Part shown: positions 1-11,040 of the stretch, in pieces
Layout of the letters: each line of letters starts with the position of its first letter
How positions within the stretch are numbered: the stretch's first letter is position 1
Assembly: GCA_019787685.1 (NCBI GenBank)
Contig: JAHNUO010000038.1
Coordinates: 1-64,000, forward strand
Source of the DNA: Chiua virens
Taxonomy: Eukaryota; Basidiomycota; Agaricomycetes; Boletales; Boletaceae
DNA length: 64,000 nucleotides
Direction: 5' to 3'
Notes under the pieces: generated by a model
Databases searched by the model: none
Seen by the model: the letters and a program-made list of their open reading frames with translations, nothing else
Told to the model about the DNA's origin: nothing
Translations under genes and position numbers: made by a program

Positions 1-654
1 AACCTCGAACATGCGGACATCGAGTTACCCTCACCTTACTATACGGATCAGTCCCAGTTCGTAGCGTTTTTGAAAAATTATCGGCGTTTCTAAAGTTCCT
101 TCAAGGTTGCTTGCATCAGAAGCAAGCCAGATTGACGAGAAATACCATGCCGCGTTGGCAGAGAACCGGGAATTAGGTCGTACTCGGGGAATTGATGCAG
201 CCCTCCAAGCTCATCAACTGGATGCTCTGATTCTACCAACTGATAGTGCGTGAACCTTCAATTCACTTGCAAATTTCTTCGTCTAATTATCCTGTTAGGT
301 TATGCGACAAAGCCTACCGGGGTTTCTGGTTATCCAATCATTTCTGGTGAGTGCAGTGACGCTTTGACGAAAGTCTCACTTACCAGGCAAGACTATTTAC
401 GCAGTTCCTCTTGGTCGCAATCCACAGGAAGTGCCACCTGAACCTTTTAAACCTGCGCCAATACACAGCAGTACCCCAAATATGCCATTCGGCATTGCAT
501 TCATGGGACTGCGTATAGCGAATACGAGCTCATTGGTCTCGCATATGCCTTCGAACAAGCTACAAGGGCACGCCTACAGACGAAAGCATACCCAACAGCA
601 ATTCCAGTCACTCAGCTGAAGGATGTCATTCGCAGTAGCGTGTGCCACCGCTGA
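1..654 (+). CDS. Amidase (amidase signature family), 3' part only
   Basis: This is the C-terminal part of a fungal amidase, an enzyme hydrolysing carboxamides with the Ser-Ser-Lys triad. The triad itself lies upstream of the window. Exons read about 1-84 (boundary uncertain), 120-245, 299-346 and 405-654. The spliced protein shows the family landmarks LDALILPTDS, GVSGYPIISVPLGR and TPNMPFGIAFMG, then EYELIGLAYAFEQATRAR. The reading frame shifts by one base at about 506-510: IAFMG is in one frame and AYSEYELIG in the next, as if one A of an AA pair were missing. Either this is a consensus error or the copy is broken. Family assignment is firm; substrate is unknown. Confidence 0.8.
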
Positions 655-785
655 GACACCTACCACGAATCGCCTCGACGCTTGTACAATACTTTACTTG
701 ATCTTGCTGCTGTGAACTCTGGCCCTGTGGACGGAGGATCGTATTGCTTGAAATGATGTTGCCATATCAAAAAATAAAACCATGG

Positions 786-2474
786 CTATGTATGTTTGCA
801 AGGACAGTTTCTTCTCTCCGCCTTGGGGCTTGCTCGCTCCAGCGCGAGTAGTTTCCGCCGGCGCTCTTCTTTGACACGCTGAGCTCGACATCGTGCGCTT
901 GAGTTTGCCGCCTGGTACACAGGCTTGGGTAGATGCCGCGTCCGAGTCACGTGAGAGAACGAAGTTCAGATGGATGATTCACTTACCGCGAAATTTGGCC
1001 AACCTCCTGATCGTGGCTTCCATCGGTCCCTGAGACTTTCGCGGTACTCGATTGCGGCTCGCTCTCTTGCCGTAACGATGCCCAACCTTTCTGACGCCTT
1101 GGCTTTCCATATCCTCACGTTTCCATCATCCGATCCTGATATGACGAACCGTGCATCCGCACTGAATATCGATGACGATACCCTACCAAGGGTGAGAGGA
1201 CATATCTCATTGGAAAGAGGAGTAAATTTACCTCTGCATTCGTTTTGTGTGATAGACTTCTGGTTGCGTACCCTGCCTCTCCTTCCATATACGCAAAGTT
1301 CGATCCCACCCGCCGCTACGAACTCTAGACCTGTGGGACTCCAATCGCAGCTCATCACGGCCGCAACATGTGCCTTGTATATTTGTGTAGGGTTCGACAG
1401 ATTGCGGACGTCGAAGGTATATAGGTTGTGGTCTTCTGACGCTAGCAACACAGACGTGGGGAATGTCGGCGACCATGACAAAGCGTTACTTTGCATCTGC
1501 ATGATGACCCTACGTTCTGCTTTGCCTGTGCGGATATCATAGAGTGTGAAACTGCGATCGGAACCTATACTTCCGAGCACAGACGCTTCGGCGAGGTTGA
1601 ACCTCACTGAGGTGACTGTCTCGGTGGCTGTTGGGAATGTGAGATTAGAGATGGCGGCACTCCTGGAAGGAACGATTAACAGCAAGGATGTACGATATAG
1701 CAAAGGATACTGACTTGGTTTCGTCCCATATTTGAACTATATTTGACGCGGTGGCAAACAGAGCATCTGTTCTGTGGTGATCGATCGAACTACGGAATCA
1801 CATGAGCAGGAAAACCTCTTGCAGCACAGGTCCGTACTTGAGAGGGGATTTTCCAGAAAATACATTGAGTGGTTTTTGTTGCTAGGCCGACTGTCAGTCA
1901 GGTAGTCAGCGGGACAGCGGAGAAGGACACTGACAGATGTTTGCTCCTGTGGCGAAGCGTCCCAGAGCTTAATGTCACAATCTACGCCACAGCTCAGCAG
2001 CCTGTCACGGTCTGCAAAGCAGAGTCCAGATACTTTTCCCTTGTGAGCACCTTGTATCTGATGCACTTGTTTTTTCTCGGCGATATTGTGCACAATGACA
2101 CCTTGTGACGGGTAAATTGATGGTACGTTACAATGTGTAAAAGACGCACCGCCGTCCCAACTCCCGCTCGCGATAATATTGACCGTTCCTGGTTTCCTGC
2201 AGAGCACCTCTACGGCATCGATGTGACCTTCTAAACTCGCGATGAAGGGTTTGGCAAACATCCTATCCATTTTCGCAGCATTTAATGCGCGCATGCGTTC
2301 GCGAGCTCGTGCAAAGGGATGGAGGAGTGGATCAAGATTACGGGAGGTCGGGGTTGGATCACCATGCCTCGTCGGCAGATGTGCAGACGGTGCATGTTGT
2401 AAAACGGATATCTTCTGAGTCCGGTTATGATTTGATGAGTATGACGGAGACCGGACAATTCAGAGACATACCAT
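786..2474 (-). CDS. SOF1: SOF1/DCAF13-like WD40 ribosome biogenesis protein, with apparent frameshifts
   Basis: WD-repeat protein of the U3 snoRNP/SSU processome needed for 18S rRNA maturation in the nucleolus. Exons, going down: 2474-2472 (ATG alone), 2414-2150, 2101-1935, 1881-1838, 1789-1715, 1662-1232, 1182-987, then a last exon ending near 786. Visible landmarks are SRNLDPLLHPFARARER, LNAAKMDRMFAKPF, IDHHRTDALFATAS, IVQIWDE, WDRTLRIWKERQ, SGSDDGNVRIWKAKASE and the Sof1 tail HLPKPVYQAA with KEERRRK. The frame breaks at about 1308-1316 (before WDRTLRIW), again at about 1013 (after DRWK), and repeatedly in the last 150 bp. No AG acceptor is visible before the last exon. SOF1 is essential in yeast, so this is either an error-rich consensus or a decaying extra copy. 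Confidence 0.8.
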
Positions 2475-2924
2475 CACAGTCAAGGAAGCGTGGGAAAAAA
2501 AGCGGTACAACAGAGCCTAATTGTCCAACTCACCTCGTCGTGTTTCAGCCTTGTCCCCAAATAGTTCCGCATTATCTCACAACGGTACGGTCACTCATCG
2601 GGGGTATTGCTAGCATTCTTGGAGCAGGTAACTGAATTTTATTGCGTTGGAGCCAGCTTCAGTGAGCGATGCAACGACTTGGTATTTCCGCGGGTTTTGT
2701 GAGTCAGTGGACGTGCATGCTTGCCGAGTTAGGAGGATGGTAACGGTCGTCATCGGTGTAGCAACGGAAAGTTTGATATGACTTGGCTATGTCCTGTCGT
2801 TCTTTCCCATCCTCACGAACCCGTTTTTCATCCCAAGCGCCTCCCCTACCGCAGCTAGTCTGCCGCTGTCTTTCCTTTGAGGTTAGCGTGATATGCTCGC
2901 TCGTCCTGCTGTTCCTTCATCCCC

Positions 2925-5310
2925 ATGAGCAAACCGAGCCTCATTTGTCTTTCGCTCTCTCCAAATCTCCGCTGTTTCGGCTTTACGATCCCGCAATTCG
3001 CCACCCTCATTATACCCCCAGTGATTGAAGTCATAATATCGTTACTTTTCATCTACTTGTGCTCGGGTCCGGACAGGCAAGTTTTCAATGTACTCTCTGG
3101 GATCCAAATCATTTCATCTAGCTATGACAGGCGGGCACAGTTTTTGCTTGCAGTGGACGGAATTTTGTATTTCATATGGGCACTGCTGGACGTGTTATCG
3201 CACGTCGTTCCCGCCGCGCGGAATTCTTTATCTTTATTTAAAGTGTTGGATTTTCTTCTTGGTAAGTTCATTCCTCCCCGTCCGTTTACTGTCTCGTGAC
3301 TGGCAATCGTGAGCAGGTGCTGTATCGTTCACTCCCATTCTCTTGTACACGCTTTCTCTTTATCGACTGAGCTTCCAGAATTTCCTCCCCGCATTCCCTC
3401 GTAACCTCCAGCCGTATCTCGAAATTTCCCTTCCCTTGCTACTGCTCTTCGCTGTGGCGATCAATGAGGTCTCGTCCTTTGTTGGAACTTATTTAGGTTA
3501 GTACAGTTTATCTCCTGTGCCTTGACGCGCTCATTCACGTAACCAGGAACAATCCCTAATCAGGGTCTCCCAATCGTAGAGTTTTCGAACAACAGCGAAA
3601 CTCTGTGGTTTTCTCTGAGCCGGTCCTCTCTCGCAATATATACCGTCATCCAATTCCTGTTCTTCCTCCTCGCTTTCTCTCGCCTTTCCACCGCTTTTCT
3701 TGATCAACGACGAATAGAACTCACTCACTCTGACGAACATCACTATTACCATGGCATGGCTTGGATCACTACCGGCATCATCCTGGGCGTCATCGAAACT
3801 ATAGTGGGGTTTTCCGAAATGAGTTTCGGTATCACCTTGACTCGCAGAATACTGCGCTTGATCTCGCGTACCTTTTTGATGTACGGGTTACTCAAAGGGT
3901 GCGCTATAGTTGCTACGGGTCGGAGCCACTGATGTTAATTTTCCTTCCAACAGCCTCGACGTCGCGGAAAACTTTGAAACTCTCCCGGACGAACTGCGTG
4001 GTGTATCCAGTATCAGTAAACGCATCTCTCACATGCTTGGTGCCAATCCTCAACGGAAGAAGACCTTCCACCGCTTTTCGCAAACGTGCTCGGCCCCCTT
4101 GCGTGAGAACCTACTGTCTCAAGCTGAAAAGCAGCGTAGAGAACAGCGCGTTACAGTCCACTATGAGAAAGGACAGGCTCCTTCCTTGGAAATCCGTTTC
4201 TCCTCACTCGATTTTCCCGCCCAGGCTATTTTGGCGGATATGGTGCAGCAGAGACGGGGGTCACTGTCTGGGTTGATCCCAGGACTTGCAAATGCTGGCA
4301 GTGGCGCGCAGCGACATCAAGAGAACCTCTCTCATGAAATGGCTTTCACACGCAACTCGATACTGGACACGCGCAAGGCAAAACCAGCTTTCGTGGACGC
4401 TGATTCCGATGACACCCCCGATTGGATTGGGCCGCCCGATAGGAGACACGTGAGACAGGGAAGCGGTGGAACCGTTTCGGACAACCTGAGCATCGTTCGA
4501 GATCTCGAACGCAGGTTCCCCAGCCTTCCTCCGCGCGTGACGGGCAAATACCGTGGGTCCATCCTTGGTCAAAACTACGAGGAAGATCCATATCCAGTCA
4601 TTGGTATCTCGCGCCAATCCAGCCTACGTCATGATGGCGGTGCACGTAACCAGAGCGAAGGTGGTGCCACTAGTACTGTCGCACTCAGCTCCAGCGGTTC
4701 GATCAAACGGAAACCGGCACCACCGCTCCTCGACATGGCATATATCTCAGATCCACGCACGCGCCGGCCGTCGACGTGGGGAGGGTTAAACCAGACCACA
4801 CCCAACTACACTGCAGAATCCCCGATGGTTCCCAACAGTCCTTGGGAAACTGCGACCGGCTACAGCTCAGATCACACACTCGCGGGTGAACCCAGTACTC
4901 CCAGATCCCGCAGGTTGAATGCTCGCAATCTGATTCAAAGAGCCAGCAGAGCGTTGAGCGACGCAAGCATACGTTCCGCAGAGTGGCTTGCCTCGGCAAG
5001 GGTTCCCAGGTCGGACCGGACACCCCTCACAGCGGCGGACATTCAGATGTACCGCAGGGGCGCCCTAGGACCTGGGTCAGCTCATCCCGCGTCCAATGCG
5101 GGCGAAGGTACGTTGCCTGGTGACAATCTTACAAAACCAAGTAGGAGATCCGCCGATGACATCAGGGCATTTATCCGACCCGACGGGCATCCTATCGGCG
5201 CTGGGAGAGCACCCTTGCGGATAATATCCACACCTACGCATGATGGGGCTGACTCCGGTCATAGGCGCGCGGTGTCATCCTATGCGACAGTGAATTTACC
5301 AGATGGCTGA
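2925..5310 (+). CDS. Seven-transmembrane protein with long Ser-rich cytoplasmic tail
   Basis: Four exons: 2925-3261, 3317-3496, 3547-3898 and 3954-5310. The first ATG-initiated frame gives seven hydrophobic segments in order: around LIIPPVIEVIISLLFIYL, FLLAVDGILYFIWALLDV, a helix in SFTPILLYTLSLYRL, EISLPLLLLFAVAINEV, YTVIQFLFFLLAFS, GIILGVIETIVGFSE and a weaker one at LISRTFLMYGLLKG. A tail of about 450 residues follows, rich in Ser, Arg, Pro and Gly, without a recognisable domain. Topology resembles a GPCR-like or integral membrane sensor family common in Agaricomycetes, but I see no motif that assigns a ligand or class. The tail looks phosphorylatable and disordered. Gene model is good; function unknown. 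Confidence 0.8.
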
Positions 5311-5469
5311 GAGAAGGCAGCAGAACGGCTGCGACCGTGATGTTAAGGGCAACAGTTTAAGTAATATGTAATTTCAGTCTCCGTCTTTCCTAAGGAAAGA
5401 TTACCGCGTTCCAGTTGCATCGTTTTTATATTCTCCTTGTTATCGAAATGCATAGCTTTTCTTGAATAT

Positions 5470-6806
5470 TCAAACCGACGTGGTAGAGACCATCGTTCGC
5501 AAAATGGTAAACGGCCAAGCAAACAGTCTATTATCTGGACGACAAACTAATTCTGGTTGATAGATTTCAGCGGTGGATAGGGACAAATAAGCAGGGAAGA
5601 TCACCTCCGGTATCCTAAATATCGTGATTTCCTGCAGAACAAACCGTTATATTTAGACGCAGCCCATATTGGGACTAGACAACTGACCTGCTGCTTGAAG
5701 TATCGCCGATTTTCTTCGTCGATGAGTACTAGGTTGAGGTAATACCGCGTGCTGAATTTCTTGTTGACATCGCGGAACGTCGGAGTGAGGTCGAAGCCTC
5801 CGAGGAATAATCGAATAGGTATCGTTTCACCTGCACAACACGTAGTTCTAGACACTGCATGTTGTGGACAAGGAAGGACGTACCTCGAACCGGTGCTCCA
5901 TCCATGATTTCAAACTTTGTGATAGTCTCGCTCTCATTGTACTGGTTCGGTGGTGAGCCCGTCGTCTCGCGCCGTATGATCGATAGTTCCATATGTTTGA
6001 TCTTGATTCGGACGAGCAAAAAGTAAATTTTGCCAACGATAACGTCTTTCAGATGGTACCTATGTATCACAATTATAGACAGCTGAACAAGACGAAGGGG
6101 AGACGTACTTTGACTTGTTGTACTCGAATTCGATATGCAGACAATCTTCGATACCCACTTCCATCTTGATCGCATTATTGCTGTCAGGTGGCATACGGTA
6201 CGAATGGACCCAAATGTCCTTCTCTTTCGTCACGTCCGCTATCCGTCGCGAGACCGACACTCGTATAAAATATCTTGATACACATTTCAAAAGACGAGCA
6301 ATAAACCAAGCACAATGTCAAACTGACCGCAGTTTCACGTTGATGCCCTGATAGCTTTCGAATTGTTTCTCCACGTTCTTGAAGAGGAACTCGAACGTCT
6401 GTGCCTGTCGTAGCTCGCCTGGCGATGCCAGCTCTTGAGACAACGACAAGAATTCGTGGTGGTTTCCTCTGTCATAAAAGAGTTCTGCAGTGAACGGGTG
6501 AGAGGAATTGGTGGCACGAGAGACAGTAGGACATGCCTATGGTACCCACAAACTCAACTTTGATGCCCTCATGTGTCATTCGCTTCCCATCGCGCACGCG
6601 TATCATGACCTGTTCGCGAATCGGACACACTGCTCTCGGGTGAAACGACGCAAAAGACGAACCTGCCCGCTGATCGAGTCGCCATCATAATAAATAGGAC
6701 ATTGGGTGGTTTTATCTTTCTCCCCTTTGATATCCACTTGCTTTCGCAACTCCTCTCCATCGAGCTTGATGTCTACGTCCACCGGAGACGCGAAGAAATA
6801 GGCCAT
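5470..6806 (-). CDS. VPS26: Retromer subunit VPS26
   Basis: Arrestin-fold subunit of the VPS26-VPS29-VPS35 retromer core that recycles cargo from endosomes to the Golgi. The start reads MAYFFASPVDVDIKLDGEE, the classical N-terminus. Then come CPIYYDGDSISGQ, LFYDRGNHHEFLSLSQELAS, DVTKEKDIWVHSYRMPPD, CLHIEFEYNKSKY, RLFLGGFDLTPTFRDV and YYLNLVLIDEENRRYFKQQ, all highly conserved. There are about seven exons. The intron 6485-6536 appears to use a GC donor (GCATGT); this gives VGTIELFYDRG, whereas the nearer GT would lose conserved residues. After the last intron the frame continues EITIFRIPE and stays open to a TGA at 5470-5472. This C-terminal extension is less certain. Confidence 0.92.
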
Positions 6807-7085
6807 TCTAGTCGCTGAGTCGTGTAGTCCAAACTAGAATTGGCGGTTGGTGTCGTCGGGACCAATAATCGTGGTTGATGCAAGCTCAGTGGTGGGTGTC
6901 GTGCTGAAATGCCAAGCTCCAAGTTCCAACCGTCCCGCAGTGTTGCTCCGAGATCACGTGCTTATGAATACATGGATATTGGATCGGCTCTCGTTTATTC
7001 TATCTAGTAAGTACTTGATTTCATGCTTTCCTGGTGTTCCTAGATCCAATGGAAAAACGCTCTAGAGATTCTGGGACGGAGCCAA

Positions 7086-8437
7086 TCACCACCTCTCGAA
7101 TTCAAACCTGGTATGCATTCTCGTGACGATCTCCATAAAGTCAGGTTCGTTATCTGGGGTAATGTATCCTTTACGGACGAGGAAATCGATCAGTACTGTA
7201 GGTGACGGTCAAGATCTGCAATAAATGCGCATTCCTTTGAGTAACCCACCTACGGCGCAGTTGGTTTTGAACAGCCCTTCTTTCATTTTCGCAATCACCA
7301 CGTCAAGTGGCAATAACTAACGAATTCGTCGAATCGGCCAAGCGTAAATTTAGTGTGAACTTACATCAAAGGATTCCACTTCTCCGTCTAGTGGTTTTGG
7401 TTGGAACGAGGGCTCGAGGTCAGAAGGCACCTTGAGATCGTACACGTATCTCGTCAAACACGAGTAAGTAATTATATAGATGGAGAAGCGGTCGATGTAG
7501 CTCTTACTGGACCTCAGGTTGTAGCCATCCACTCGTGGTTCTACAAACAGTTCGGTGAAACAAACTGTCAGAGTTGCCAGCGATCGCCCACTCACTCGTG
7601 ATAATAACTAACTGAACCTGCAGGTTTTGCATGCGCCCTTACAATGTGTTCCTCGATGCTCGCTTCCTCCATTGATTCTTTCACCAGGTTCTCGAAGACG
7701 GACGCACCGCAGGGTATTCCGCCTGCGACACTATTGTCTAAACAGCCTGGAAACCTGGTCGATTGACCATGTATGACAATCGACGGGAAGGATCAGTATA
7801 CAGAAACGCACGTCTGCTTGGTTCGAGACCGAGTTGGGGTCCAGATGCGCACATTACCGCCATCCACATCTTCGTAGTAGATCGTCATATGCACACCATA
7901 AGTGGGGATTCCAAACAATGAACAAGCAACGCGCTCCATCTCGAAGAGGTAGTTGCCACTATCAGAATCGTTCTTCCTTGCGCTAGGATCATGCGAGACG
8001 TGGGTGCCGAATGGGTTACGATAGACAGGATACCGTTCATTCCTCCATTGTTTGGGTCCGATCTGGTTTTGCAAGATAGAACCACTGTCGCGCCATCGTT
8101 CGCAGAGCTTCTTCACGACGTCTGTGCGCTTGGAAGGGGTATCGATGGAGTGATGGAAACTGACACGGTATCTTGATCCCGGTTGAGCGTGTTCAGGAAT
8201 AACGAATGTACCCTCTGGTTCCTGTCGTAAAAGATCGACAATTTTTGGTCGTAGCAGACCAATGATGGGGCTATCTGGAGATTGGGACAAGGACCATGGC
8301 ACCACATAATCTCTATGGTTAAGTGTAGTAGGATCCTCTAAGTCGTGATTGATGGGAAGATGAAAGTTGTTGCAAAGATTGATAAGGTCGAGAAAAGACA
8401 AGGTGGGTGCTGAATGTAACGCCCGATTGCTTTCCAT
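7086..8437 (-). CDS. Nudix hydrolase with N-terminal DUF4743
   Basis: N-terminal DUF4743 region (FVIPEHAQPGSRYRVSFHHS, VYRNPFGTHVS, FEMERVACSLFGIPTYGVHM) followed by a Nudix domain beginning GCLDNSVAGGIPCGASVFEN and VKESMEEASI, the Nudix helix in this family's variant form. The family includes yeast YJR142W, plant NUDX20/24 and the N-terminal half of S. pombe Tnr3; members are thought to act on oxidised or damaged thiamine diphosphate. Later exons give TELFVEPRVDGYNLRSS, LDGEVESFDLLPLDVVIAK, LIDFLVRKGYI and end FEFERW-stop. At least five introns separate these. It is a standalone enzyme without a thiamine pyrophosphokinase domain. The activity is inferred from family only. Confidence 0.88.
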
Positions 8438-11040
8438 CGTTGTTCTAGTAAAGGTGGAAATTGTTCAATAGTTCCTCTCCTTTTGGCTCCATGGCCGTGG
8501 GAACACGGAGAGCTTAAGTTCAGTGTAACCCGTTTCCGAGCTCAGCGCTCAGCGCTCAGTGATGGCACTTACTAGCACTGAACGTTGACCGGAAGCCCGC
8601 AGCCATGTTCCTTCATGGTGTTTCGCCGCACGGACCTGCCATCCGTGATGCATTGATGGAGTGAGGAGTACTCGAGCTCTACTCCCAACACCACCGGTAA
8701 AGACGACATAAACGCAACAGATGGAGGCAAGTTTTCAAGATTTGATACCGCCCCTGACATACACACGACATTGGGACTGCGCAAACTGCGGACGAGGTGT
8801 GACTGTGAGTGCGGAGAACACGCACGAACAAGAGGACGAACTTGAAATGCAGTCGGACGGCAAAACGTTCAAAATCCGACGGGGAGGATAAGTATCTCAC
8901 TCTTATCCTTGCATGTCGTATCATATCCAGTTTGTGATCTGCTTCGTTTACATGCCTGCAATACTACGTTAGGCGAAATGTTCCTCAACACGAACGCCAA
9001 TCACGCCAACGGACGGTCACCAGAAACTCCAACCCAACATACTGTATTGTTGAACACGCATAGCACATATAGAGTGGTTTTCATTCAGGAACAAGCCTCC
9101 TCAGGCTGACTCCTCGTCTCAGAGAATGACTTCATGATCGACGCATTCAGTGCGATCCTTCAAAACTAGCCGTGGTGGGAGTACTTGACAATGTCCTCGG
9201 CTTGATGGTGACGGTCACCCACTCCCCCTCTCACTTTACCAAGTAAACCGAGGTCGTGTCCGACTTGAAGACTTCCGTATCAAGTCCCTCCTTTGTGGTG
9301 CAATGCAGTCGTAGCATGCCCTCAAAGTCTTCGCGGTCCCTTCTCTGCATCCACGATCCACGACTTTTCAAACAGAACTATATTTTTATTTTATTGTCAT
9401 TTTTTCTGAACCACGAGAAAACTCATCCTCTGATATCTGGTGGTATTGTGCCGAACACTGATGGTGTGGTATTTCTTTTACCTGTTCTTTTTGGTGGAGA
9501 GTCTCGTGCACTGGATAGGGGTTCAAGCTGATACCTATCGTTCTGACAGAGCTACACTGTTGGACCGGGGTGTATGCTAACGCCGGATCGCCGAGTTCTC
9601 ATGCGCCCCGCTTTTCATCTAGATTAGGCCACGGATGATTGTCGGGGTTGGTTTCTACTGCAGCTCCTGTTGTCATGCGATTTGATAGGGTCGCTGTGGA
9701 ACACGACCAATTTAGTCGCGCACAACATCACCTGTCGTGGGGGCAACGAATCCCATTTGGCTCCCTTTGACAATAAGTTAGTCCCCTTTCCGTTGTACTT
9801 GTAACTGACAGAGAAATCGTCTTTGTTACTAGAACGGGGATGTGGAGCATAGATCACTGGAAGATGCTGCGATAATCGTATCAATGAGTAACACATCATT
9901 AACCGGTCACTAGATCATGGCAGTCCGTCTTGGTCCAATGATTCGACCTAATATGGTCAGCGGTGGGTGTACAGACTGACTGAAACTTGTATTGTACCAT
10001 TGATGATTATCGACAAAAAGGGTTTTCACGTATATTTCAAATCGTGGACCTTCCACGACTTGATTGCCCGAATCAAGCTGCTTCAGGAAGTGATAGGCTC
10101 GACGATGTAACCGTGCCCTTTTACTCGTATCAAGCCAACGGAGTGGAGCCGTACGTCGCTTTCCTGTCCACGACTAGCGAGCTTGGCATTTTCAATCAAT
10201 TACATAGTGTTCAGAGATCTCAGCTTTGTCGATGTCTCAGGCACTAACAGTAAATAACCATTTGCACGACTCGTCAAACACTGACCCTATTTTCGATGAG
10301 TTGTTCATCTGGATATAACCCTGCTGTGCGATGGGCCCGAACATGATGGATGTCCGCGGACGCTAAAGTATTGCCAGCAGGACCTCTGAAAAATGTCTGC
10401 CAGAGTGTCATCATGCTTGTAGGATGACAAATCTTTCAAGGCACAGCACCATGCAATGCAGCAGGAGTGGCATGAGAACTTCGTGCTTGTACAGCTTCCT
10501 GTGTTCGAAACTTGATGTGGTTGTTTGTGCTGCGGTGGAAGTGTATGCAGTACCCTCATGTTCGGTCAAGTGTCCGATCGATCGGTACACACCCGTCACG
10601 ATACTAACAGACAGAAAATGTCAACAACGAACATTTGCAATTTTGAAAGCATCGAGCAACATATCAGTGAGACTGGAATGTGCGAACCACAGTGACAGTG
10701 GGAAAGATATCGAAGCTTTTGTCAATCAGTAGAGCGATTCAGAGCTGTGTTCATTTGATAGCACTGGGTATGTTCCATCACTGCCATTGATGAGCGGCAT
10801 TATGCATTGCTGCGGGCGGGTTGGTATGAAGACGAGTGGGAAATATAACTTGAAATTGTGATCCATGTGAATTGATCTGATCGCTCTCGTCAAGGAGACC
10901 CCCCCTTTTTGTCTGATAAATTCGTTCGTTACGAGTCATTCCGTGCTTAGCTTTCTTTCTGCTCCCTTCTCCGCTCAGGCAGGTCCTATTCAATTTCTCT
11001 TCTTCGGACACCGCTGGACGCGTATTCGACAACTTGAACC
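8438..11040. other. 2.6 kb stretch without a supported gene
   Basis: Short ORFs occur on both strands (for example 9624-9899 minus, 9987-10247 plus, 10424-10732 plus) but none shows a recognisable domain, sensible splice sites or a coherent series of exons. The segment before 11041 must contain the noxA promoter and 5' UTR. Confidence 0.5.

Noticed and set aside
970..1542. 190-codon plus-strand ORF
   Set aside because: Shadow of the minus-strand SOF1 exons, whose conserved WD40 motifs explain the sequence.
10411..10732. ORFs on both strands between the Nudix gene and noxA
   Set aside because: No domain, no matching splice sites, and opposite strands equally open.
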